A stretch of DNA of 64,000 nucleotides from Muribaculaceae bacterium Isolate-110 (HZI) (lineage in GTDB: Bacteria > Bacteroidota > Bacteroidia > Bacteroidales > Muribaculaceae), in assembly GCA_003762875.1 (NCBI GenBank), contig RIBL01000012.1:1-64000 (forward strand). Reading direction: 5' to 3'. The translations under genes and the position numbers were made by a program. Below the pieces are notes generated by a model. That model saw nothing but the letters and a program-made list of their open reading frames with translations, was not told the DNA's origin and did not search any database. Shown here in pieces: positions 43,958 to 52,498 of the stretch; the first letter of the stretch is position 1; every line of letters starts with the position of its first letter.

Positions 43958-45052
43958 TTATTTTAAGCGATACAATGTGTCGATAAATGCTTTCATCTCC
44001 TCCATATGCGAGTCGATGGAGGAGAGGAGTGTCATCTGGTTGCGTGTTCTGACGAGGTTGTGGTCGGTGTAGGCTGTCTTGTAATAGGTGTCGCCGTTCA
44101 GATAGTCGGCAAAAAATCTTATGGCCTGCATATAGGTCATTCTGAGGGCTCCGTGGACAAGAGTCATTTTTTCTTCGGGCGTGAGAAATGATGCCGATTC
44201 GACATAGCCGCGCGCAAATGGCCTGAAAACATCCATGTCAAATCTGATCTTTGACGTGTCAGGCTCATCTTCGGCCGCAGTATTGCCTGCAGTGCGGAGA
44301 AAATCACCGAAGTCGTCCATTACAAATCCGGGCATGGTAGTGTCGAGGTCAATCACGCAAAGGATTTCGCCATTTTCGTCAAAGAGAATGTTGTCGGCTT
44401 TTGTGTCGCAATGTATGATTCTTTTTGGCAGACGTCCATCGGAATGCATGTTCTCGGCGAGCATCATCTCAGTAGTACGAGCAAGCAGTTCGTCGGCCAT
44501 CTCTCTTACATCAGCGAGTCGGCCAACTCTGTCGGCTTTCATAGCCTCCTCAAGCTGCGACAGCCGCAACGGCATATTATGGAAATCTGGAATAGTCTCC
44601 CCAAGCTCCGGAGCATCAGGGCGGGCAAGAGTGCAATGAAACTTTCCAAACGCGAGCCCCACGTTACGGGCCATCTTCTCCGACATACCCGCTATGCTGA
44701 CCGAGCCTTCGATGAAGCGGGTCATGCGCCAGCATTCTCCGTCGGATATGACGTAGCTCTTGCTGTCGTGGGTCAGCACACATTCAAGGGCCCTGCGGTC
44801 TGCGTCGGCGATGCCCTCCTCTATGAGACATTTGCGCAGATGGGCCGAGATAGCCAGCATATTGTCCTGAAGCGTGTCAGGGTCGCGGAATATGTCGGTG
44901 TTGATGCGCTGGAGCACATAGCTATGGCCGCCCGGCTGACAGGCGATGATGAAAGTGTCGTTGATAAGTCCGTTGCCGAGACGTCGGGCACTGCACGGCC
45001 GGCCGGAAGTCATGAAGAGTGATGCTATGCCCGTCAGCTTGTTTTCGTCCAT
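43958..45052 (-). CDS. APH-fold kinase, probably N-acetylhexosamine 1-kinase
   Basis: 364-residue cytoplasmic kinase of the aminoglycoside phosphotransferase fold. Nucleotide-binding N-lobe LGNGLINDTFII and YVLQRIN (Lys absent from the strict position, Gln-Arg instead); catalytic loop IIHCDTKADNILFD; metal-binding VIDLDTTMPG. Similar Bacteroidota proteins next to GH109 or glycan loci are thought to phosphorylate GlcNAc/GalNAc at C1 (NahK-like). Co-transcribed with the GH109 gene 18 bases downstream. Substrate is inferred from context only. Confidence 0.8.
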   Translation of the reverse strand: MDENKLTGIASLFMTSGRPCSARRLGNGLINDTFIIACQPGGHSYVLQRINTDIFRDPDTLQDNMLAISAHLRKCLIEEGIADADRRALECVLTHDSKSYVISDGECWRMTRFIEGSVSIAGMSEKMARNVGLAFGKFHCTLARPDAPELGETIPDFHNMPLRLSQLEEAMKADRVGRLADVREMADELLARTTEMMLAENMHSDGRLPKRIIHCDTKADNILFDENGEILCVIDLDTTMPGFVMDDFGDFLRTAGNTAAEDEPDTSKIRFDMDVFRPFARGYVESASFLTPEEKMTLVHGALRMTYMQAIRFFADYLNGDTYYKTAYTDHNLVRTRNQMTLLSSIDSHMEEMKAFIDTLYRLK

Positions 45053-45597
45053 ACTTTAATAACGATGGTTTATGGCGTAAAAGTACGAAAAAAACAATTA
45101 AGAATCAAGAGTGGTCAAGACTTGTGTGCAGGTCGTGTTTATGACAATAAGTATAGTCACGGATTAGTGAAAACCGAGATGTCGGCAGGGGGCGATATCA
45201 GTGTCGGATGAGGTGTGACTGTGTATACACTATTTAGATTTAGTCTAAATAATATTTTTTAACATCCGATTGTCTGTTAAATTGCAGAACAACCCTAACA
45301 TCAGGCAATTGTGTTATTTTAATATTTTTTGGCCGATTCAATCATCAGATTAAATATCATATATTAATACGCTGATATTTAAGAATCTGCAATTTTGCAA
45401 CAGTTGTGCGTAGATTAATTTTTAAACAAGTCCTTTAATATGCTGAAATTCAAAGCAGTGTGATATGATTTAAAAAAGCAAGAGAAAAGCGATTTGATTA
45501 TGTGATTTTTTTTTTGGAAATTTGCAGAAGAATATGCGGGTCTACCAATACCGCAGACAACACTATTTGCCTCTCTTCTCTAACAGTCTTTAACCCC
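45053..45597. other. 545-base AT-rich intergenic region upstream of dnaA
   Basis: No gene is seen here. It contains a perfect palindrome at 45231-45251, AT-rich blocks and runs of T. I found no convincing DnaA boxes (TTATCCACA type), so an oriC is not supported by reading alone, though a region in front of dnaA is a usual place for one. The dnaA promoter was not resolved; a TTTG is at about 45521-45524 but its -7 partner is weak. Confidence 0.5.
45231..45251. promoter_or_regulatory. Palindromic operator-like site, DtxR/MntR style
   Basis: TATTTAGA-TTTAG-TCTAAATA: two perfect 8-base arms around a 5-base spacer. The shape TTTAG...CTAAA resembles operators of DtxR/MntR/IdeR-family metal regulators. 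Neither neighbouring gene (a sugar kinase and dnaA) is an obvious metal target, so the match may be structural only. Confidence 0.4.
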
Positions 45598-46989
45598 ATG
45601 CAATACCAAAACTCGCCGCAATGGGAAAAGTGTCTCAATATAATCCGTGACACGATTCCCGCAGAACAATTCCGCTACTGGTTCAGCCCGTTGTCGTTCA
45701 TCAGCATGAATGATAACGTGCTCACTATCGCCTGTCCGTCGGAGTTTTTTGCCGAGCAGCTTGATGAGCGTTACATAGGCGTGCTCAAATTCGCGCTTGA
45801 GCGAGTTTTTGGCAAAGGCATACGCCTCACCTACGAATTTCCCATCGTTGCCGACGACCCCACCTCCAAAGTAAGCATGGAGAGTGCTCATCCCAGCCCC
45901 GGAGTGAAACCCGCTCTCGGAGCCTCGGCCAATCCATTTCAGGATAAGTATGTAGAGGAAATCAACTCGCAGCTCAATCCCGCCTATACATTTGAGAACT
46001 ATTGTATAAGCGAGAGCAACAAGGTGGCCCAGTCAATCGGTGAGGCCATAGCCAACGACCCCAAGCTCAAGACGTTCAACCCTCTGTTTATCTTTGGCCC
46101 GTGTGGCGTTGGCAAAACTCACCTTATACAAGCTATAGGCATACGTATCAAGGAGCGCGATTCACGCACGCGCGTACTATATATTACGGCACGTCTGTTT
46201 CAGGACCAGTTCTCGTCGGCTACTCTGCGCGGCAAGATCAACGAGTTTATCAAGTTTTACCAGAGTATCGACACGCTTATCATTGACGACATCCAGGAAC
46301 TGATAGGCAAAGAAAAGACACAGCGCACATTCTTCCATATATTCAACCACCTCAAGCAGAACAACAAGCAGCTCATCATGTCGAGTGACTGCGCTCCTGC
46401 CGAGATGGAAGGCATGGAGGAGCGTCTGCTCTCGCGATTCAAGAGCGGCATGACCGCCCGTCTCGACAAACCCGACTATGCCTTGCGCCGCGAAGTGCTT
46501 CTTCAGAAAGCCCGTCGCGACGGAGTGAAACTCCCCGAGGATGTGGTAGAGTTTATCGTAACCAACGTTACCCAGAGCATTCGAGAGATTGAGGGTGTGA
46601 TGGTTTCGCTTCTAGCCTATGCCACCGGTCTCAACTGTGAGATAGACATCAATCTCGCTCGTCGTGTGCTCGCCAACTCTGTGAAACTCAACCAGCGCAA
46701 GACCAACTTTGAGTCAATCGCGCGCATAGTAAGTGATTTCTACAACATCGAGCCCTCGCAGATATTTGACAAATCGCGTAAACGCGAGGTGTCGGATGCC
46801 CGTCAGATGGTGATGTATCTCGCCAAGAAACATACAAAGATGCCGTTCAAGGCTATCGGAGCGCGTCTGCAACGCTCTCATGCTACAGTGCTTTATGCGT
46901 GCAAGCTAATTGACGAGCGTCTTCCCCTCGAAAAGAAGCTTCAGGAAGACCTTTCGCAGATAGAGCGTGAGCTCATGGCCGCACAATAG
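45598..46989 (+). CDS. Chromosomal replication initiator DnaA
   Basis: 463 residues from the ATG at 45598; earlier in-frame codons in the leader have no family match. Domain I (1-90, WEKCLNIIRDTIPAEQFRYWF), a linker, the AAA+ domain III with Walker A GPCGVGKTH and Walker B LIIDDIQEL, and domain IV (about 365-460) with the DnaA signature DARQMVMYLAKKHTKMPFKAIG and RSHATVLYACKLI. It opens the chromosomal origin. It stands alone rather than beside dnaN, as is common in Bacteroidota. Confidence 0.97.
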   Translation: MQYQNSPQWEKCLNIIRDTIPAEQFRYWFSPLSFISMNDNVLTIACPSEFFAEQLDERYIGVLKFALERVFGKGIRLTYEFPIVADDPTSKVSMESAHPSPGVKPALGASANPFQDKYVEEINSQLNPAYTFENYCISESNKVAQSIGEAIANDPKLKTFNPLFIFGPCGVGKTHLIQAIGIRIKERDSRTRVLYITARLFQDQFSSATLRGKINEFIKFYQSIDTLIIDDIQELIGKEKTQRTFFHIFNHLKQNNKQLIMSSDCAPAEMEGMEERLLSRFKSGMTARLDKPDYALRREVLLQKARRDGVKLPEDVVEFIVTNVTQSIREIEGVMVSLLAYATGLNCEIDINLARRVLANSVKLNQRKTNFESIARIVSDFYNIEPSQIFDKSRKREVSDARQMVMYLAKKHTKMPFKAIGARLQRSHATVLYACKLIDERLPLEKKLQEDLSQIERELMAAQ

Positions 46990-47048
46990 CCGGTTTATCT
47001 TGGCTCATACACGACTCAAAACTCATAGACCAATAATCCCCTGTCGTT

Positions 47049-47522
47049 CTATAAATCGGAATAGCAGGGGATTTGTGCAAGCATCTCACACTTGCGCGTA
47101 GCGACATCGACACGGATACAGTAGTGGTCCATCCCGTTGCTTACCACAAGGAAAGGCACGCGCAACACGATGTTGTAGCGTACTATCTGCTCAAATACTT
47201 GCCTGTCAATCCTGACCGACGGAGCCTTGTATTCGACAATCATCAGCGGCTCGAGTGCCGGAGTGTAGACCACCGTGTCACATCGGCGGGATGTCGAATT
47301 GAGCGTTATGCCCACTTCATTGGCCATCAAAGAAGACGGAAAACCGAGATGGCGCGTGAGATAGTGTACGAAATGCTGTCTCACCCACTCTTCGGGAGTC
47401 AGGACTATCCACTTGTTTCGTAGTATATCGCGCACTTCCACGCCCTTGCGTCCGGGGCGCAATGACAGATCGGCCGGCGGGAGATTGAGCGGAGATGGAG
47501 GCGTAGTGAGTGATATTGGCAT
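47049..47522 (-). CDS. HsdR N-terminal-domain (HSDR_N_2) protein, small
   Basis: 157 residues, starting MPISLTTPPSPLNLPP at 47522. A longer frame from 47594 would cover the divergent promoter region and lacks family similarity. The protein contains the PD-(D/E)XK-like type I restriction HsdR-N fold: DTVVYTPALEPLMIVEYKAPS has the catalytic D...E-x-K pattern, preceded by EEWVRQHFVHYL. Despite the fold it is encoded without HsdM, HsdS or helicase and is conserved next to holA in many Bacteroidota. Probably a nuclease or nucleic-acid-binding housekeeping protein; function unknown. Confidence 0.85.
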   Translation of the reverse strand: MPISLTTPPSPLNLPPADLSLRPGRKGVEVRDILRNKWIVLTPEEWVRQHFVHYLTRHLGFPSSLMANEVGITLNSTSRRCDTVVYTPALEPLMIVEYKAPSVRIDRQVFEQIVRYNIVLRVPFLVVSNGMDHYCIRVDVATRKCEMLAQIPCYSDL

Positions 47523-47671
47523 GGTGATAGCGATTGTTTTGTGTGGCAAATTTAAGCAAACAATTCCGACCGGGCAAATTTCAGCCGCCGACAAAGCCCG
47601 GCCAAACTCTTGTCAATGCGGGGAAATATTGCTAATTTTACACTCGCAAGTAACCTTCAACTATCCCGCCC

Positions 47672-48724
47672 ATGGCCGCCACAAAGACCGACTCCGCATC
47701 AGGCATCACCTATCCGCAACTGCGCCAAGCTATTGCTGCCCGACGGCTTATGCCGATATATCTTCTTCACGGCGAGGAAGGCTATTATATCGACGAGCTT
47801 GTCAAGATGTTTGAGTCACTTCTCCCCGAGGAGGAGCGCGACTTTAATCTCTACACGCTCTATGGTCCGGAAACCGGAGTCGACACCATAATGGATGTGT
47901 GCCAGCGGCTCCCGATGATGGCCGAGCGTCAGGTGGTAATCGTCAAGGAAGCCCAGGTCATACGCTCCGACTCGCTCAACAAGCTCCATCATTATGCCTT
48001 GCGTCCCAATCAGTCGACCGTACTCGTAATCGCATGCCGCGGAGACAAGGCAAAAGGCAAGGAACTACTGGCCGCCATAAAGCAAAACGGAGTAATATTC
48101 GAGTCAAAAAAGGTGAGCGAGCGCAATATACTACCCGTAATCTCTGATCTCATCAAGGAGAAGCACATGACTGTCGACCCAAAATCGCTCTCCATGCTTC
48201 GAGACTACATCGGCACAGACCTGGCGCGTCTATATAATGAAATAGACAAGCTCTCGTTTATACTCGGTCCGGGAGCCATGATTACACCCGAGGCCATAGA
48301 GCGCAACATAGGTATATCAAAGGATTACAACAACTTTGAGTTCCTCGACGCCATCATCAACCGCAACGCCGCCAAGTCGATGGCCATCGTGCAATACTTC
48401 ACCGCCAATCCCAAAAACAATCCTGTCATACTGACGGTGACCATGCTCTTCAACTTCTTTGCCAACCTGCTCATCTATCACTATACACGCGACAAGTCGA
48501 CTGCCGGATATATGGACGCGCTCGGATTTAAAAACCAGTGGCAACTGCGCAACTATGAGACAGCCTCGCGCAACTACAGTGTGCGCCAGACTATCGAAAT
48601 CATCTCGGCTCTGCGCGAATGTGACTGTCGCGGCAAGGGTATCGGTTCGCGTCAGAATCCCTACGACCTGCTCAAAGACCTCACCTTCCGCATACTCACA
48701 TCCTCAGGCATAATCCGCATGTAA
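47672..48724 (+). CDS. DNA polymerase III subunit delta
   Basis: 350 residues. The HolA fold is recognisable from the N-terminal PIYLLHGEEGYYIDELV (clamp-loader AAA+ domain without a functional Walker A), MMAERQVVIVKEAQ, the middle helical lid (IGTDLARLYNEIDKLSFIL) and the C-terminal collar (NNFEFLDAIINRNAAKSMAI). It is the wrench subunit that opens the beta clamp in the gamma/tau complex. Divergent from the HsdR-N gene. The delta subunit is often poorly conserved, but length and domain order fit. Confidence 0.92.
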   Translation: MAATKTDSASGITYPQLRQAIAARRLMPIYLLHGEEGYYIDELVKMFESLLPEEERDFNLYTLYGPETGVDTIMDVCQRLPMMAERQVVIVKEAQVIRSDSLNKLHHYALRPNQSTVLVIACRGDKAKGKELLAAIKQNGVIFESKKVSERNILPVISDLIKEKHMTVDPKSLSMLRDYIGTDLARLYNEIDKLSFILGPGAMITPEAIERNIGISKDYNNFEFLDAIINRNAAKSMAIVQYFTANPKNNPVILTVTMLFNFFANLLIYHYTRDKSTAGYMDALGFKNQWQLRNYETASRNYSVRQTIEIISALRECDCRGKGIGSRQNPYDLLKDLTFRILTSSGIIRM

Positions 48725-48759
48725 AACAATCCCGGGAGGAGTAAAAACACCATTGTTTT

Positions 48760-48791
48760 TTTGGAAAATTCGCCCCTTGGTTGTAATTTTG
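48760..48791 (+). promoter_or_regulatory. Promoter of the Fur-family gene
   Basis: TTTG (48760-48763), a 20-base spacer and TAATTTTG (48784-48791). The ATG at 48798 is only 6 bases beyond the box, so the transcript would be leaderless or nearly so. Confidence 0.65.
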
Positions 48792-48797
48792 CGAGTG

Positions 48798-49256
48798 ATG
48801 AATGAGGACAAGCGCAAGAGCCTCGCACGCGAGACTCTGAGCCGTTACATAGCCGACCGGCACATGCGTTGCACCCCCGAGCGTCAGGCTGTGCTCGACA
48901 GGATTATGGAGATGCCCGCACGCTTCACAGTCGACGAGTTGTGCGCAGCCGTCGGAAGTGGAGGTTTTCGTGTGAGCCGAGCAACGGTCTATAACTCCGT
49001 AAGCCTCTTTAGCCGCGTCGGTCTGCTCCGCCGCCTGCACCTGCAGCCCGACACCTGGGAGACGACCATCGAGCCGTCGCAGAGTGTCAGACTCATATGC
49101 CGCAAATGTGGAAAGGTGCGAGATGTCTCCGACCGTCAGCTTGCACGCACGCTCGCCCTCAAACGCTATCAGTCCTTCCTGCCCGACAGCTTTGAAGTGT
49201 GCATGACAGGCTATTGCACCGGATGTCGGCCGAAGGACAAAAACAGGAAGAAATAA
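48798..49256 (+). CDS. Fur-family transcriptional regulator
   Basis: 152 residues from ATG 48798, chosen because the promoter -7 box ends at 48791 and excludes the upstream in-frame start. Winged-helix DNA-binding domain (1-80, RCTPERQAVLDRIMEMPARFTVDELC and VSRATVYNSVSLFSRVGLL) and a short dimerisation/metal domain with the Cys pairs LICRKCGKV and TGYCTGCRP. The histidine-rich HHDH site of classical Fur is not evident (sequence ETTIEPSQSVRLIC), so its sensed ligand (iron, zinc or peroxide) is unclear. It lies 38 bases ahead of purA and may be co-transcribed with it. Confidence 0.9.
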   Translation: MNEDKRKSLARETLSRYIADRHMRCTPERQAVLDRIMEMPARFTVDELCAAVGSGGFRVSRATVYNSVSLFSRVGLLRRLHLQPDTWETTIEPSQSVRLICRKCGKVRDVSDRQLARTLALKRYQSFLPDSFEVCMTGYCTGCRPKDKNRKK

Positions 49257-49294
49257 AAATATACACACATAAAATATATAGTAACTTATACACT

Positions 49295-50569
49295 ATGAAA
49301 GTAGACGTGCTACTCGGGCTCCAATGGGGCGATGAAGGTAAAGGCAAAGTCGTGGACGTGCTCACTCCGCGCTACGATGCCGTGGCAAGATTCCAGGGAG
49401 GCCCCAATGCCGGCCATACACTCGAATTTGAAGGTAAGAAATACGTGCTCCGCTCCATCCCCTCAGGCATATTCCAGCATGGACAGATCAATATCATAGG
49501 CAACGGTGTCGTCCTTGACCCCGTGCTCTTCCGTCAGGAAGCCGAGGAGCTCGAAAAGAGTGGCATCGACCTCCGCTCGATACTGCGCATATCCAAGAAA
49601 GTTCATCTCATCACTCCGACTCACCGTCTGCTCGACGCAGCAAACGAAAAGGCCAAGGGCGGTAAGAAAATCGGCACCACAGGCAAAGGCATCGGCCCCA
49701 CTTACACCGACAAGATTTCACGTAACGGCATACGTCTGGGTGACGCTTTCCATAATTTTGATGAAAAATACGGCGCGCTCCGCCAGATGCACCTCGCACG
49801 TCTCGAATCGCTTGGCGCGACCCCCGAGGCCGAGCAGCTCGCCACTCTCGAGGCCACGTGGATGGATGCTATCGAATATCTCAAAGGCTTCGACATCGTT
49901 GACTCCGAATTTCTCATCAACAGCCTCCTCGCCCAAGGCAAGAGCATACTCTGCGAGGGCGCGCAAGGCACACTCCTTGACATCGACTTCGGCTCATATC
50001 CTTTCGTTACATCATCCAACACCATCAGTTCGGGTGCATGTTCGGGCCTCGGCGTGGCTCCCAACAAGATAGGCGAAGTGTTCGGTATATTCAAGGCTTA
50101 CTGCACACGCGTGGGCAGCGGTCCATTCCCCACCGAGCTCTTTGACGCCACCGGCAAACGCATACGCGACCTCGGTCACGAATATGGAGCCGTAACCGGA
50201 CGCGAACGCCGCTGCGGATGGATTGATCTTGTGGCTCTCCGCTACTCAATCATGCTCAACGGTGTCACTCAGCTCATCATGATGAAGAGCGACGTCCTTG
50301 ACGGATTTGACGAAATCAAAGCCTGCACAGCTTACCGCATAAACGGCGAGGAGACCACACAATTCCCTTACTCCATCGAAGAGGATATCGAACCTGTATA
50401 CACCACACTCCCGGGATGGAAGACCGACATGACCGGTATGCAGAGCGAGGACGAGTTCCCCAAAGAATTCAGCGACTATATCTCATTCCTTGAGAAAGAG
50501 CTCGCAACTCCCATCACTATCGTCTCGATCGGCCCCGACCGCAAGCAGACAATCGAACGCAAACGCTGA
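49295..50569 (+). CDS. Adenylosuccinate synthetase
   Basis: 424 residues from ATG 49295 (the preceding in-frame region overlaps the Fur gene and is not used). Catalyses IMP + Asp + GTP to adenylosuccinate in AMP biosynthesis. Motifs: the GTP-binding loop LQWGDEGKGKVVD with catalytic Asp and His in PNAGHT, GTTGKGIGPTYTDK, LCEGAQGTLLDIDFG, and the C-terminal GTP-binding IGPDRKQTI. Full length for PurA. Confidence 0.97.
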   Translation: MKVDVLLGLQWGDEGKGKVVDVLTPRYDAVARFQGGPNAGHTLEFEGKKYVLRSIPSGIFQHGQINIIGNGVVLDPVLFRQEAEELEKSGIDLRSILRISKKVHLITPTHRLLDAANEKAKGGKKIGTTGKGIGPTYTDKISRNGIRLGDAFHNFDEKYGALRQMHLARLESLGATPEAEQLATLEATWMDAIEYLKGFDIVDSEFLINSLLAQGKSILCEGAQGTLLDIDFGSYPFVTSSNTISSGACSGLGVAPNKIGEVFGIFKAYCTRVGSGPFPTELFDATGKRIRDLGHEYGAVTGRERRCGWIDLVALRYSIMLNGVTQLIMMKSDVLDGFDEIKACTAYRINGEETTQFPYSIEEDIEPVYTTLPGWKTDMTGMQSEDEFPKEFSDYISFLEKELATPITIVSIGPDRKQTIERKR

Positions 50570-50597
50570 AAACGCATCGGACAGTTCACATAATTTT

Positions 50598-50646
50598 TCA
50601 CCTTGCAGGGACCGGCATCCCTGCCTACTACCTCCCTGCAAGGTGA
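50598..50646 (+). terminator. Hairpin after purA
   Basis: TCACCTTGCAGGG (50598-50610) and CCCTGCAAGGTGA (50634-50646) form a 13-pair stem 28 bases after the purA stop. The T-run is weak (ATTTATATT), but position and stability suggest termination. Confidence 0.6.
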
Positions 50647-50765
50647 ATTTATATTACCCGACATCTCTCCATTACTATCTCTCTTCGGGTCAAAACATCT
50701 CTCATAAAATATACTTTTCTCCCCTCCTGTACAATCGACCCCAATCATAATCCAATCACAATACC

Positions 50766-52010
50766 ATGGCTAAAGTAAAACCTTTTCGCGGCGTTCGTCC
50801 GCCCCGTGATCTCGTCACCGAAGTAGCTTCACGCCCCTACGACGTGCTCAACTCCGAAGAAGCCCGTCAGGAAGCTCAGGGCAACCCCCGTTCGCTCTAT
50901 CACATCATCAAACCCGAAATAGACTTTGAACCGGGCACCGACGAACACGATCCAAAAGTCTACGGTAAGGCCGTCGAAAACTTCAATGCCTTCCAGCAGA
51001 ACGGATGGCTCCTCCAGGACGACGCCGAACATTACTACATATACGCCCAGACCATGAACGGCCGCACACAGTATGGCATAGTTATCGCCGCCAACGTAGC
51101 CGACTACATGGAGGGACGCATCAAAAAACACGAACTCACCCGACGCGACAAAGAGGAAGACCGCATGAAGCACGTGCGCGTCAACAATGCCAATATCGAG
51201 CCGGTGTTCTTCGCTTTTCCCGACAATGAGGTGTTGCAGGATATCATCAACCGTGTCACCAAGGGAGAAGCTGAATATGACTTCACCGCACCCGACGGCT
51301 TCGGCCATCATTTCTGGGTAATCGACGATCCTGAAATGATCGAGACCGTAACCCGTGAGTTTGACCGCATACCCTATCTCTATATCGCCGACGGCCACCA
51401 TCGCTCGGCTGCCGCCGCACTCGTAGGCCATGAGAAAGCACAGGCCAATCCCGACCACCGAGGTGACGAGGAATACAACTATTTCCTCGCCGTAGCTTTC
51501 CCGGCTTCTCATCTCAACATCATCGACTACAACCGTGTGGTGCGTGACCTCAACGGCCTCTCGCCCGAGCAACTGCTCACACGCCTCGCTGAAAACTTCA
51601 CAGTCGAGGATAAAGGCACCGATGAATACCGTCCGCAGACTCTTCACAACTTCTCGCTCTATCTTGGCGGTCGCTGGTATTCACTCACAGCTCGCCCCGG
51701 CACCTACGATGACAGCGACCCGATAGGCATCCTCGATGTAACCATCTCGAGCGATCTCATACTCCGCGATATTCTCGGCATTACCGATCTCCGTTCCGAC
51801 AAGCGCATCGACTTCGTCGGAGGTATACGCGGTCTTGGCGAACTCAAGCGTCGTGTCGACTCAGGCGAAATGGCCATGGCTCTCGCTCTCTATCCCGTAT
51901 CCATGAAACAGCTTATGGACATAGCTGACACGGGTAATATCATGCCGCCCAAGACCACATGGTTCGAGCCCAAGCTCCGCTCGGGACTCATTATCCATAA
52001 ACTCGATTGA
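50766..52010 (+). CDS. DUF1015 family protein
   Basis: 414 residues, start MAKVKPFRGVRPPRDLVTEV (the typical DUF1015 opening F-x-G-x-R). Conserved centre IADGHHRSAAAAL and NYFLAVAFPASHL. DUF1015 proteins are widespread, soluble and cytoplasmic; some are encoded with serine or phosphoserine metabolism genes and are related to ParB/SerK-type nucleotide-binding folds, but no activity is established for this group. Here it is a single gene followed by a 14-pair hairpin at 52076-52124. Confidence 0.9.
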   Translation: MAKVKPFRGVRPPRDLVTEVASRPYDVLNSEEARQEAQGNPRSLYHIIKPEIDFEPGTDEHDPKVYGKAVENFNAFQQNGWLLQDDAEHYYIYAQTMNGRTQYGIVIAANVADYMEGRIKKHELTRRDKEEDRMKHVRVNNANIEPVFFAFPDNEVLQDIINRVTKGEAEYDFTAPDGFGHHFWVIDDPEMIETVTREFDRIPYLYIADGHHRSAAAALVGHEKAQANPDHRGDEEYNYFLAVAFPASHLNIIDYNRVVRDLNGLSPEQLLTRLAENFTVEDKGTDEYRPQTLHNFSLYLGGRWYSLTARPGTYDDSDPIGILDVTISSDLILRDILGITDLRSDKRIDFVGGIRGLGELKRRVDSGEMAMALALYPVSMKQLMDIADTGNIMPPKTTWFEPKLRSGLIIHKLD

Positions 52011-52075
52011 TACACACATCCGCCACATGCTCCGCGAACAGTTTTCGGAGGTGTGAAAAAAGATGCCAATAAATG

Positions 52076-52124
52076 ATTATCCAAGAGATGACGTGCAAAA
52101 AATGCCGTTTATCTCTTGGATAAT
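52076..52124 (+). terminator. Terminator-like hairpin after the DUF1015 gene
   Basis: ATTATCCAAGAGAT (52076-52089) and ATCTCTTGGATAAT (52111-52124) pair perfectly over 14 bases with a 21-base loop. The right arm overlaps the upstream box of the tRNA-Gln promoter. Confidence 0.6.
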
Positions 52125-52146
52125 TCATCAAAACTCCGTAACTTTG
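52116..52146 (+). promoter_or_regulatory. Promoter of tRNA-Gln
   Basis: TTG (52116-52118), a 20-base spacer and TAACTTTG (52139-52146). The tRNA begins 70 bases downstream, leaving a short leader to be trimmed. Confidence 0.55.
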
Positions 52147-52216
52147 CACCACTTTAGGCTAAGATGCCTCATCCGTCATGGGCAAAGCGTCATTATTATG
52201 GCTTGAGTAAAAGGAT

Positions 52217-52287
52217 TGTCTTATGGTGTAATGGTAGCACTGCAGTTTTTGGTTCTGCCTGTCTTGGTTCGAATCCAGGTAAGACAA
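52217..52287 (+). tRNA. tRNA-Gln (UUG)
   Basis: 71-base cloverleaf: acceptor TGTCTTA/TAAGACA, D loop with AATGGTAG, anticodon stem GCAGT/TCTGC-like with loop TTTTGGT and anticodon TTG, T arm CCTGT-TTGGTTCGAAT type ending CCAGG. Discriminator A; CCA is not encoded. Followed at once by an 18-pair terminator. Confidence 0.93.
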
Positions 52288-52290
52288 CAT

Positions 52291-52337
52291 GAATCAATGA
52301 GTTAAGCATCAGCTGCTTAACTCATTGATTCTTTTAT
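52291..52337 (+). terminator. Terminator of tRNA-Gln
   Basis: GAATCAATGAGTTAAGCA (52291-52308) and its exact complement (52314-52331) with a 5-base loop, followed by TTTTATC: a strong rho-independent terminator 3 bases after the tRNA. Confidence 0.85.
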
Positions 52338-52405
52338 CTTCTTGATGCCGAATAGTTGAAGATAACGTTGCATAGTTTATGCGGACTATATTCATGGATA
52401 AAAAA

Positions 52406-52443
52406 ATACGAGAGTGCCACAAATGTTTGAGGCACTCTCGTAT
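52406..52443 (-). terminator. Terminator of the GH28 gene
   Basis: ATACGAGAGTGCC and GGCACTCTCGTAT form a 13-pair stem. On the minus strand it is followed by a run of six T (complement of 52400-52405). A second small hairpin, ATGTGGC-ATTTT-GCCACAT, lies closer to the gene at 52457-52474. Confidence 0.8.
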
Positions 52444-52498
52444 TATATTCAGGAGTATGTGGCATTTTGCCACATGCGATTTATAAGTAGGGTGGAGG

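Noticed and set aside
45053-45597. Chromosomal replication origin upstream of dnaA
   Set aside because: AT-rich and in a plausible place, but I could not find DnaA boxes; GC-skew analysis would be decisive.
47523-47594. Longer N-terminus for the HsdR-N protein
   Set aside because: The extension reads into the divergent promoter region and has no family similarity; ATG 47522 is preferred.
50570-50765. Riboswitch or leader RNA upstream of the DUF1015 gene
   Set aside because: The only structure is a simple 13-pair hairpin close to the purA stop, better explained as a terminator.
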